A stretch of 64,000 nucleotides of DNA from Lichtheimia corymbifera B2541 (Eukaryota > Mucoromycota > Mucoromycetes > Mucorales > Lichtheimiaceae): contig JNEU01000695.1 in NCBI GenBank assembly GCA_000697475.1, positions 1 to 64,000 on the forward strand, read 5' to 3'. Positions within the stretch are counted from its first letter, which is position 1; every line of letters starts with the position of its first letter. The notes beneath the pieces were generated by a model. That model did not search any database. It was not told the DNA's origin and was given only the letters and a program-made list of their open reading frames with translations. The translations under genes and the position numbers were made by a program. Positions 33,340-43,803 of the stretch are shown here, piece after piece.

Positions 33340-34665
33340 TTAAAAATGATTATCAGGGGTACGTGCACGATCAGGAGTTTGAGAGCGTGAAGGTGGAAGT
33401 GATCCTGAATCACGACCTGCTGCTGGTAAAGATACGTTCGAATCGAGGAAGCGGGATGTGGATGAGTTACGATAGCTCTTGCGACCTGCATGCGTGGACA
33501 AGGCGGCTGATTGATTATAATCCGGAGTAGCCAAGTAGACAACACTGGTACGACTATCCATGCCAGCAGGTTGACCGCCACCTACCAATGGCATATCATC
33601 ATTTTCGAGCATGGCATATTTGGCAAACTCTTCATTGTCGCCGAAAAACTTTGTAATCTTGGCATGTTCTTTGCGGGATTGGTATCGGTGCAAGAACCAC
33701 AACAAGACCAAAATAATGAGCACAAAGACAACAATAGCCACACCAACAACCGCCCAAAGCCAGTTGGGAATCGTATGAAAGACATCAGGGCCATTAACAC
33801 AAAGACCATCCGTATTGCAATAAGCGGAAAGGCATTCACGATCTTGCTCACACGTGGCTCCATTTGCTTTGGACTCGATACACCTTTCATTCATGCAATA
33901 GGTGCCGTCGGTGCAGTTGTCACGGATAATGATTTGTCGGATGGCGTAGTCATCTCGGTCATAGGTCACATACATGGTCCTAGATTACATAGATATGAGT
34001 TGTTGTTAGGTGAATGATTAAAAAAGACATACGTATCAGCGCCACAGGCACCACCAAGTGGTGCAGCCTTGATATAGCATGTGGCATTCAGGCAAATGGG
34101 ATTGGTGCCTGCACACTCGTCATCTCGTTGCTATAAATTGCTTGCTGGGTTTAGCAATGTCGACAATGTAAACAAGTCCGAAAGATCATTTACCAATTGG
34201 CATTTTTCACCAGGTTGGAGCTTTGGTTTGCATGCTGAATTATCATCAGGGCAGTAGGTGTCACCCCTACACCGCTCTGGGAAGGGATGAACAGCAGTAT
34301 CCCATCTAGGGATATCATCCTCCTCGATTAATCATACACATCCACACACGCAAAAGGAGTGTCTATTGCTTGCTTACCCTTGGAGATAATCACTGTTTGT
34401 ACATCCTCTATAGTTGCAAGTGTTTGTTGCTGGATCGCAGAATAGATAAATGTTTTCACAAGAGTCGTCGTATTGCCATGTTGCTCTGTTGGAACGTGTG
34501 TGTGTGTGTGAATATGTCAATGTTGCTGTTATTGGGTTAGGCTGATATTTACGTGTATAGCGGAGTAGCGTCACATTGTTCTCCAAGTCGTAAGGCTGAC
34601 GTCGAGGAAATAATACATGCAATGGCCAATGCAAGGATGGCCATAAATGATGGTAGATTCATCAT
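33340..34665 (-). CDS. type I membrane protein with Cys-rich ectodomain
   Basis: Multi-exon gene. The start (ATG at 34665; the next codon is also ATG) opens a signal peptide of about 25 residues (SFMAILALAIACIISSTSA). The ectodomain contains at least four Cys-rich segments with regular spacing (CENIYLFCDPATNTCNYRGC; CRGDTYCPDD; CAGTNPICLNATC; CTDGTYCMNERC followed by CEQDRECLSAYCNTDGLC). A single transmembrane helix follows (WLWAVVGVAIVVFVLIILVL), then a ~130-residue Ser-rich cytoplasmic tail ending in TPDRARTPD. The pattern suggests a plasma-membrane sensor or adhesin. The last Cys block loosely resembles Dickkopf-type disulfide modules, but no family is assigned. Confidence 0.7.
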
Positions 34666-35302
34666 GGAAGAAGAGGGAAAGGAAAAGTGAAGAAAAAGAA
34701 AAGGTGGAAAATGATTGTGTTGGTAGGTGGTGGAAGGGAGGGTCGCAATTCCACGTTACACTGAAAAGTTTATATTTTTGATTCTCTGGGCGAGCGGGGC
34801 TTTCAAGTTCAAAAATAGATCCCATTGGGCCCTTTAATGGGATGCAACCAGCATTTTGCACCTCCAAGCAGTAACATGCTCATTGGATGTTGTTGTTCTA
34901 GGTCTTTGCTCAATTATATACACTTTTCCACATTACCATTTTTGCCATGGGTGTATAATGGCCACTGGATTTTGATCACCTGTTGTCATTTGTTGTAACA
35001 AACTCACCCTGCATGATAAGAAACCCATTTAATTCGATGGTATGGCACAATGAATATATACGCACTCAGGCCATTATAACCTCTTTGGTACTCAACCTTG
35101 TAATCATTGCAGCATCCTTGTTACAATTATGGCTGTGAGGTGTGCAATTGCTATTTCGCCAGACGACAATGGTAAATGATACAAGGGGTTACACAATGTG
35201 ATACAACGAAGGCGTGTAACTTTGAACGACGGCGTGGTCTATTCATACTTTGCCAAATGTATATTCATGTAAACCATAAGCGTATAAAGATAAATACATA
35301 GA
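34666..35302. other. intergenic, no gene seen
   Basis: Promoter side of the membrane-protein gene and 3' side of the next one. No coding evidence. Confidence 0.4.
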
Positions 35303-36258
35303 TCAATGGTAGCAGTAATATGAAACGGGACGTCTTGCTCGTCTTTGTTGGGGTGTCGATTCACTTGGTCTTGGTCTAGGATAATGTCGTCGTTGCCCTC
35401 CTCCTGGTGAAAAGCTGTACCTTTGATCTTCCTCTTCTTCTTCCTCATAATCACTCTCAGGAGAGCTCCAATGGTGACGACTCTGAATGGATGTTGCGCT
35501 ATTTCTTCGTGGATGTGGAGATGGCATAGGGCGTTGATGTCGACACCCTCGTCTATTATGATGACCTGCAGCGTACAATGCTGGTGGTAGTGGGATCTCA
35601 TAATCCATATCCTCTTGTTCATCCATGGGCAGCAAAGTTGAACGTGGTCTTGAAGGAGGACGACTATTGCTGTTACGGCTATTACCAGCAAGTGCCATAC
35701 GCAATTGATCCTGGGTTTGGCATATTTTCTCCATCATTTCCCTTTCACGCAATCGATGCTCTTGTTCTCGCTGCTTCCATTGTGCACGTTCCAATTCACG
35801 TTGTTGTTGAATCATATATACTTGTCGTTGGAGTGCCTCAACTCGATCATCCAGATCCAATGATGATGATGCTCTTCGTCTTTGTATATCTATACCTTGT
35901 GTGTGTAAGCGAAATAGATATATAAACCATCATCCTACCCATTACCTTGAATGACGCGTTCTTCTGCTGGTTGTTGTTGTTGTTCCTCAAGCTCAGTCTT
36001 GTCCTTATCCCCAGGATCCAACACACCTTGTGTTGGAGGAATGGCATGTTTGGGCTTTGGCATCACCAGAATTGGACTGCTGCTGTTAACAGGAATGTGC
36101 TTCTTGGGAACGTGAATGATTGGCGATTCATCGCCATGGATAGATGTCGCGGCAGTATAAATGGAAGAAGCTGTGGTGGTGGTGGGGTTGCTTAATGACT
36201 TTTGAGAGAGATCAAGGATAGAGGCACGTCGTTTCTTGTGAGCAAAAATCTTGAGCAT
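35303..36258 (-). CDS. Arg/Ser-rich coiled-coil protein, unknown function
   Basis: Two exons (36258-35946 and 35889-35303) join in frame to 299 codons. The chosen start gives a basic N-terminus (MLKIFAHKKRRAS). An ATG at 36351 would add a 20-residue hydrophobic segment just before it, so a membrane-anchored form is possible. Features are a Pro/Gln-rich middle, a ~60-residue coiled coil rich in Gln, Arg and Glu (LERAQWKQREQEHRLRERE), then an Arg/Ser/Pro-rich low-complexity tail with an acidic patch. No known domain. Confidence 0.55.
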
Positions 36259-36802
36259 GACGATGATAGTAACAATAATAATGAAAGAGCAAGAAAAAAA
36301 AACACGAGTGGGAAAAGCGATAAAAGAGTTATGTGATCCGCATGTAAACATGCTATCGAATTAGGCAACAGCTGCTTTCATCCAGTCTCGTGATGCAAAC
36401 CTTACTTGTTCCTGGGTTATGGGTACACAAGTCGATCGTGATATAAATGAAAGAATCGCCATCTTAAATTTGATATCAAAGACGGTTGATGTTGTCCTGC
36501 AGGTAGACACATATTGTTGCATGGTGGTCATGTGCTGAGTGAATGAGGAGGATCACACTTGGATCACGTGGTAAGCTGGCTTATCCTGAGATTGGCATTG
36601 CATGGCTTGTTGAAGGTTATGGGGTCATTGTACTGGGTAAAATGGCATTCATGAAAACTGAGTTTTGGAAAAGAAAGATATAATGGTCATTTCCATCCAC
36701 CTGTTGATTGTATACGGAAACCCCATATCAAATGTGGCGTCTCCATGAGGGCCGAAAATGATCAGCATCCCTTAAACCATTATTTGCAATATCTGATAGG
36801 AT
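36259..36802. other. intergenic, left of HET module 3
   Basis: No gene is seen. Similarity to the other HET flanks begins only at about 36815. Confidence 0.4.
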
Positions 36803-36991
36803 ATGGTCATTGCAACATGCTCTCATAGGGTGGTATATGTGATCCTTGGATGTACGATGGCGGCTTGTGCTCCATGGGATAAAGGCATACTTGGCAGTTA
36901 TGCAGGCTACACAGGATATGATGATTACTGTGGCATATTAGGCATGATTTTGGGTGATGCTGACAAAACCAGCTTCAGGTGTTCACTTTGA
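36803..36991 (+). CDS. short ORF in HET 3' flank, copy 3 (doubtful)
   Basis: A 62-codon ATG frame lying 219 bp beyond the HET3 stop on the opposite strand. Its LGC...LGSYAGYT...TSFRCSL pattern parallels the frame at 7883-8182 beside HET1. Hydrophobic N-terminus and several Cys are noted. It could be a small secreted peptide, an exon, or non-coding conservation. Confidence 0.25.
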   Translation: MVIATCSHRVVYVILGCTMAACAPWDKGILGSYAGYTGYDDYCGILGMILGDADKTSFRCSL

Positions 36992-39130
36992 TTCCTCTTT
37001 GATTTACTGCTGCACATTATAGATGGAAGACATCAAGCTTTCAGCAATCTCTGCATCCATATGAGCAGCATTGGTGGTTAGCATGGTTGCTATAGGTGTA
37101 GGCAGTAAACCACCTTGGTTCGTTACAAACAAGCTCTTGATGTTTTCAAGCTAATAAAGTCGAGAAGCTACCTGAATTCACGTATATTGCACACCACCAA
37201 TTTCTTATTTCAAACTTTAAATGGGGCTAAGCTTTCATCGAACATTTCAAGGAAACGCCCACAATTAGGGCATGAACAGTCAACCTTGAGGCACAATAAT
37301 CCTTGGTATATGTCTGACATATTACATGCTTCTGATAGTACACATGATCGTGCTTCCTCGGTAATGTCAAGTTGGATAGTTTCCTGGAAATGTTTGGCCA
37401 CCGTTTCAAGGTATGTCTCATACTCCTCGCCGCGGTCAATCTTAACGATATTGAAAAGATTATAGGCTAGTGATTTGCAAAGGGCCTTCTCTGCGATTCG
37501 TTGCAAAATGGAAAGGAAGCGATCCCATAAATCTTCCATATCATTCAGTCGTGGGATATCACAACCCAAAATGCCGAGTACACCATACACATAATCTTCG
37601 GCATAATAGCACGATCGTTCAGATGTGGCGAATTGATATAATAGCAAAGTGAAATGATCTAATTCTCTACCCGTCGTCTGGGCATCCGATTTATGGAAAT
37701 TACGGTGAGCATCTCTCAAAATCATAAGATGATATTGGAGATCATCGAGAATCTTGACCTCGTCTCCCATCTTGAATTGATGTACTTTGAACATGAACTT
37801 GAAATGGCTCAACTGGCGTTGGAGTGAACCAGCAGAGACGTAACAAGGTATACCGCCGCATGTCTCCGAGAGTAACATAACTGTAGATGGAAGGGCCAGT
37901 TCTTGCATGGTCCATACACGTGAAAACCAACGGCATTCCCAAATGTCCCTAGCATGTTTCCATACTTCCCTGAGTGATGATATCAGATCGTGCAAAGGTG
38001 GGAGGTAGTAAACCTTAAACTGAGCGAGTACAACTGAGAAATATTCAATTGCTTTGGATGGGCAATCGATCATAGCGAAGCACGTATGGCAGCAGCCATA
38101 CACACCGCGCATGATGACAGGTGGCGTATCGGTCCTGCAACACAAGACATCGATCCACCAATATCCAGGGTTCTCTTGCAGCAATTTCAGGAAGGTGTCG
38201 CGTTTCTCTTCTCTCATTGGTATTGGGTCCACTGTGATACCATCCTCATCACTGATAAAGTCGCCCACTTCCCAGAGGTTATCCTTTGGATCGGTACCCC
38301 ATAAATGTGATAGAGCATAAAATTTGCGATCAGGGACGTAGGATGGCTCGTGTTTGGAAGGTGTAATAATCGTCATTATGCCCTGTTCATTTTTAGGAGG
38401 GACATACAGCAATCGGAAGTCCTTGTCGCTGAGCGTGTCTTCTAGTGTCCATAGCTTGCCAAATTCTGTATCAGCTGGAGGATCCTTTGATGTGCTAGTG
38501 ACGGTCATGGATGCCAGCTACAACAAGAAGGCAAAAGGATTAGTTTTTGGAACATGTTATTGAATTATAGTTGACTACCCCTGATCAAAGATGAGAAAGT
38601 AAACTGATGTTTACGTAGCTAGCATTTGGGAAGCCTTTATATGTTGATGGTTGAGGTCATGTTGTGTAACTTTAGCTTATGTGCACATGTACAAGTACAA
38701 CGGGGAGTGTGGCAATGCAGAGCACATCCACCACAACATAGAGGACTTTGTTTATCGCTAATCCGGCAAGCGATAGCACTTTTCGATGCATACACTGCCA
38801 TGATCAGCGAGTAAATACTTTGGTTGTGCATATTTTCTTGCGGCTTGGCGTAAGTAAAAGGGGACATTTGGCAAGACTGGCGTCCCCACACATGTAAATC
38901 ATAACACAAAATAGAGTTTGCAAAGGTCAATACGGAATCAGATGCCGCCTTCCGACCAGCCTCAAGATGATACATAACAGATGTTACCATATTCTATCCA
39001 TCCACGCACAAGAGTCGTTGATGTTACTAGATCACCCAAACGTGTGTGTGCAGAATTAAAGTTGGGTTCTTGGTTTGTGATAAACGGCTTTTTATTATAT
39101 CTTTATGTGGGAGAGAATATATACATGATG
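36815..39130. repeat. third HET module (dispersed copy)
   Basis: About 2.3 kb collinear with 8000-10240 and 12400-14800: the HET 3' flank, the HET gene, and the HET 5' flank up to the point where the CSN4 promoter begins in the other copies. Unlike the tandem pair, it carries no RUS or CSN4 sequence. It ends ~140 bp before the USP39/Sad1 start codon. I see no terminal repeats or target-site duplication at its edges. Confidence 0.75.
37210..38508 (-). CDS. HET-domain-like protein, paralog 3
   Basis: This is an intronless frame of 432 residues with the same framework as the other two paralogs: FYALSHLWGTDP, WWIDVLCCRTDTPPVIMRG, CHTCFAMIDC, CRWFSRVWTMQELALPS, YYAEDYVYGVLGILGCD and a late CSCPNC. 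It shares the PSKAIEYFSVVL segment with paralog 2 after the CHTC motif, but its segment between the QELALPS and YYAEDY blocks is unique (MFKVHQFKMGDEVKILDDLQ). Framework residues are kept even though the locus is ~23 kb from the tandem pair, arguing for function. The HET assignment is by motif order. Confidence 0.7.
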   Translation of the reverse strand: MTVTSTSKDPPADTEFGKLWTLEDTLSDKDFRLLYVPPKNEQGIMTIITPSKHEPSYVPDRKFYALSHLWGTDPKDNLWEVGDFISDEDGITVDPIPMREEKRDTFLKLLQENPGYWWIDVLCCRTDTPPVIMRGVYGCCHTCFAMIDCPSKAIEYFSVVLAQFKVYYLPPLHDLISSLREVWKHARDIWECRWFSRVWTMQELALPSTVMLLSETCGGIPCYVSAGSLQRQLSHFKFMFKVHQFKMGDEVKILDDLQYHLMILRDAHRNFHKSDAQTTGRELDHFTLLLYQFATSERSCYYAEDYVYGVLGILGCDIPRLNDMEDLWDRFLSILQRIAEKALCKSLAYNLFNIVKIDRGEEYETYLETVAKHFQETIQLDITEEARSCVLSEACNMSDIYQGLLCLKVDCSCPNCGRFLEMFDESLAPFKV

Positions 39131-39273
39131 TTGGGTGATATCAATTGCTTGAATGGATGGGGATGGGAGGGTGGGCCGGCGGTGTAGCTATGGCATTTCG
39201 ATGGAAACGTGACTCCAAGTCAGACTCTCTGTCTCTCTCCACCTTTCTTTTTTGAACCTTTATACGCTTTAGA

Positions 39274-41335
39274 ATGGAACCACAACCCAAACGACAACGC
39301 ATCGACGAATCCAACCATGATCCCAGTGAGAACAAGGTGGAGACATCCCGCGATCTCTACTTGGATACCATCAATCGCCACATGCTCGACTTTGATTTCG
39401 AAAAGCTGTGCTCCGTTTCTCTCTCGCCCATGAATGTCTACGCGTGTCTCGTTTGTGGCAAATACTATCAAGGTGCGTGTAGATACTATTATATAAGGAA
39501 ACATGATCCAACTAACAAGACATAGGCCGTGGCAAATCGTCGCATGCTTATTTCCACAGTATCCACAAGGATCATCACGTATTTATCAATTTGCATACGC
39601 TCAAGGTAACACACATATACACTACGCAGCAGCCATGATGAAAACCGTAGACTAATGATGTGGATGGAGAATAGGTGTACATTTTACCCGATGGATATGA
39701 AGTCGACGATCCTTCCCTTGAGGATATCAAGGTATACCTCATTCAATGAATGGTTGACAAAATCCCCACTCATATCCCGCATAGTACGTGTTGAACCCGA
39801 CATTGACCAAGCAACAAGTCAGCAACTTGGATGCCAACCTGAAACCGTCTTACGATCTCAACAACAAAAAGTATCTTCCTGGTAAGTAGGCAGTAGGACT
39901 GGATAGGAAAAGCAATACTGAGCACTCTTTTTAGGTTTTGTGGGTCTCAACAATGTTAAAGCCAATGATTATGTCAATGTGGTGATACAAGCACTCGTCC
40001 ATATTCCACCTCTTCGCGATTATTTTATTCTCCAAGATTTTGAAAAGCAAGAGAAATCACAACTTGGTAAGTCGTCCATGCCCGATCTTTCTCGAATTGA
40101 TATTCATTGTATCCAAAAAGTTACACGGTTCGGTGCCCTTGTAAGGAAAATGTGGAATCCCCGAGCCTTCAAAGGTCAAGTCAGTCCTCACGAATTACTC
40201 CAAGCAAGTATTGAAGTCATGGATGGAAAAGAGAGATGGGATGACTATTAACATATCACGGTAGGAAATCTCCAATGCAAGTGACAAACGATTCCGCTTA
40301 ACGGAGCAAAGCAATGCCATTGATTTCCTCTCCTGGTTCCTCAACACACTGCACAGAGATCTTGGCGGTACCAAAAAGAGAAATAGCAGTAAGTCGTCAT
40401 TGTCTATTAGCCTTTATTGGGAAAGCGTATTGACTCTCGCATGGGTAGGTATCATTACAAAGATCTTTCAAGGCGAAGTGAAAGTGGAATCTCAAACGGT
40501 TGGACCCAGTGGACCTGTGGCGGGGCAAAAGGAAATTGCTGTTTTTGATGAGGATCGAGGTAAAAAAGGGGGTTAGGAAGGGTCCTTGTGTGGATGGCAT
40601 GCTCATTGTAGTGGATAGAAATCAAAACAAACCAAATACCCTTTCTTTTTCTGGCACTGGATTTACCACCTGCTCCCTTGTATCAAGACGAAGCTGAGAA
40701 GAATATCATTCCTCAAGTCCCTTTGACGACGATCCTTCAAAAATACGATGGCAAACAAGTTCAGGTAGGACTCGATGGATATTAGATGGTATGCATGCAT
40801 GAAGCTGATAGGCTGCTATTGCAATAACAGGAAACTGCCAACCAAAAGAGGCGATATCAGATCACTCGTCTTCCCCAGTACCTCATCTTCCATATCAAGC
40901 GATTCAACAAGAACAATTGGACCCTTGAAAAGAATCCTACCATTGTCAACTTTCCTATCAAGGACGTGGATATGAAGAGCTGTAAGTTGATAGGGTGTAT
41001 CTATGTGCGATTCCTTTTTGGTAACCCTTTTTTTTCTAGTTACCAACATGCCGGATGCTGACAAGGTGGGCACACATTATGATTTACTGGCGAACATTTG
41101 CCATGAAGGCAAGCCTGAAGCTGGCCAAGGCACATACAAGGTGCATGTACGACATCGGGGTACGGAGCAATGGTATCAAATCCAGGATCTTATTGTTGAG
41201 GAGATTATGCCACAAATGATCTTTTTATCCGAGAGTTATATCCAGGTAATTTATAAAGAGAACGACTATCTACAGTCAAACTGACATGAATGCTGTTTTT
41301 AATAGATTTGGGAACGAAAACAAGAACAACAATAA
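39274..41335 (+). CDS. SAD1: U4/U6.U5 tri-snRNP protein USP39/Sad1
   Basis: A gene of about ten exons encoding roughly 490 residues. The product is a ubiquitin-hydrolase-fold protein that stabilises the spliceosomal tri-snRNP and lacks protease activity. An N-terminal zinc-finger ubiquitin-binding domain is clear: CLVCGKYYQGRGKSSHAYFH, then HHVFINLHTLKVYILPDGYE. The USP-like domain starts GFVGLNNVKANDYVNVVIQA; the catalytic Cys position is not Cys, as known for this family. Later blocks include FRLTEQSNAIDFLSWFLNTL and a C-terminal IWERKQEQQ. One intron (40204-40264) starts with GCAAGT rather than GT. Only this GC donor keeps the HELLQ-EISNASDKRF sequence in frame. HET module 3 ends just upstream. 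The stop is 9 bp from the convergent ENPP stop. Confidence 0.92.
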
Positions 41336-41344
41336 AACAAAGAA

Positions 41345-43374
41345 TTATCGGATTCGAAGGAAACGGCCTTCTAGGGTACCATTATTGGGGGCGGGATCAA
41401 TGTTGAGGAGATGGCAAAGGAATGAATAGACTTCAGTGTTGAAAAAGGGGGCAAGGATGGATTGACGGCCATACTCGAGATCCACGGTTGGGCCATGAGC
41501 GAGAAAGATTGATTGCATGTCATCCTCCAGATTATCGTAGCCGTGAATTCCACGTGGCGTGAATGGCTCTTTATCATCTTTGGGATTCCATTCCTCGTGA
41601 CTGACCATGGCATAACCGACATCGGGAATAGCAACGACAGGGGGGATGCGATTGTTATCATTGTAATGGAAACGGTTGGGCATGTGTTCCCGAAGATAGA
41701 CTTGGAAATGGGCATCATTGGGATGGCGCTGAGTGTAATTGTGCAGCTCCTGGTATATCTGCTCAACCGCGTGTTTGGGTGCATTTTCTTTGGGTCGTAA
41801 GCCGAGAAGAGGTCCGGCCTCACGTTCACGTAACCAGCTCATGGACGTCTTTGATAAAATGTCGTCGTAATAAATCACTCGGGATCGATGGGTTTCTGCC
41901 ATACCATGATCACTCACCTAAGTATAGTAGCAATTGGTTATATAAGAGAGGATCCCCACAATGAAAATAAAAAAACCACTTACAATGACAATATGAATAC
42001 GATCCAAGATCCGACGTGCATCCAATTCTTCCAAGAGATAGCCAATAGCTTCGTCTGTGGTCTTGAGAACTTCATTCAACTTTTGGAAGAGGGGTGTGTG
42101 GTTAGTCAATGGGTGGATTGTAGTAAAAGAGTGCCCAAATCAACTTACTACGGGACTATCTGGACCAGAGCGGTGACCTTCTTGATCGGTTTGTTGAATA
42201 TAGACTGAGACAAGATGAGGACGCTCTTCAACCGGTAAATCAATCCATTGTAAAACGGTATCCATTTTTGCATGGGCAGATATTGAATTGTTGAATGGGA
42301 CCACGTAATCCGCTGCAAGTTCTTTGACATTGGAACCAGGCCACATGATGACACCAGAGCGTTTTTCCTGCCGTTGAGCCGTATGCCAGATCTACAACAA
42401 TGGAAGATCAATACCTGATTTTGATCCAGAGAATACACACACTTACAGGCTCACCATGCCACCAACGATGATCATGCGTGATCGTATCATTTGAAAGAAA
42501 AAAGACCTTGTTCATGTCAGGATCATAGAATTCATTGGCGACAATGCCATGGGACTCGGGATATAAGCCAGTTGCTAGCGTCCAATGATTGGGTGCCGTG
42601 ATGGACTAACATGATCATAGCATTAATACACCTATCGCCCACCTCCTTTTTCAATAACACTTACAGGAAAGGATGGGTGCATATACTCAGCTCGCATACC
42701 GGAAGCAGCTACAATAATATATATCACATGAGTGAAATGTTGTCATTGAGCAATGATGAATGATGTATTTTACCAAAGTTGACCATGTTGGGCGTCATGT
42801 TGCGTTCCAAGTAATCGGGACGAAAGCCATCCAAGGAGATCATGATCAAGGTTGGACCAAAGTACTCTGTGCCGTTATAAAAGATACGATCCGGTCGACG
42901 ATGTTGGGTATGGCGTTGTACGGCAATCAGCATGATCATTTTGAATAACAAGAAAAACATGACGAAAAAAGCTGCCACCACAGGATATCGCCACATTGGG
43001 TTTTCCTATGCATCCAAGTTTAGATACATTTACACATGGACGTATATATGCAAAACGTTTACCCATTTACTGAGATAGACTGGCTGATTGGGTTCCTGCA
43101 CCTCCATTTCCCAAGACGACGTGTGGTCATGGTCACGTTCAGGGTCATTGTCGTTATTCAAGAGTCGTTGTTGTTCCTCATTCCCTGTAGTGGTGGTGGG
43201 TTGGGTGGTGGTAGTGGCAGTGGTAGTAGTAGTGTTCGCAGGGTCGTCGCTTTTATTATAGTCGACTGTGGTTGTTGCTGTCACTGGTATCGTTGCATGC
43301 TCTGACGAAGACGACGACGAGGCACCATCGTCTTGCGCGTCTAGGAGCGCTCGATGATGTTCGTCATGCTGCAT
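41345..43374 (-). CDS. ENPP-type nucleotide pyrophosphatase/phosphodiesterase
   Basis: A multi-exon gene of about 540 residues resembling yeast Npp1/Npp2. The start is the ATG at 43374 (MQHDEHH); upstream codons are open only from a TTG. A low-complexity Thr-rich cytoplasmic N-terminus is followed by one signal-anchor helix ([20 protein letters not shown]), giving type II topology. The catalytic domain shows [14 protein letters not shown] with the metal-binding Asp, then [19 protein letters not shown] with the nucleophile Thr, [17 protein letters not shown], and VSDHGMAE (Asp-His metal ligands). Such enzymes hydrolyse extracellular or luminal nucleotides and pyrophosphate or phosphodiester bonds and help phosphate scavenging. 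The C-terminus ends shortly after [16 protein letters not shown], the usual family ending. Confidence 0.9.
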
Positions 43375-43803
43375 GGGCTGAATCGATGGGTGGTAGTGGT
43401 AGTGCAATAAAAAAGGAAAAGGAGGAACGAAGGGCGAGTTCTTGTAATTCTACTAGCAGAGGGCGGATTTTCTATACCAGGCGAATCACATGAAGGAGAG
43501 AGACAGCAAGGCGTAAAAACTAAAGTATATGTATTTGATATGCGATATTGATGGAAATAGAAAAGAAAGAGTGTGACAAAGGATAGACTAGACTTGGAAC
43601 AGCAGTAAAAAGTGAATGTTTTTGTGTGTGTGTGTGTGTGTGTATTTTGTATACATGTATGTGATAATGTATGCTTGTTGCTTGCTTGTTGTAAAGTATT
43701 GACTGTGTGTTATTGTGTTGTGTTGTGTGCATGTGTATAAAATTGCAAGGTGAAGGAGGAGGAGAAGAAGGAGAAGAAGGATAGTGAAATGAATGCATGT
43801 ATA
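43375..43803. repeat. intergenic low complexity with (TG)n
   Basis: A short dinucleotide tract lies at about 43622-43643 within T/G-rich sequence. No gene is seen. Confidence 0.7.

Noticed and set aside
39940..40000. Loss of the USP39 catalytic Cys as a novel mutation
   Set aside because: Absence of the catalytic Cys is the normal state of the Sad1/USP39 family.
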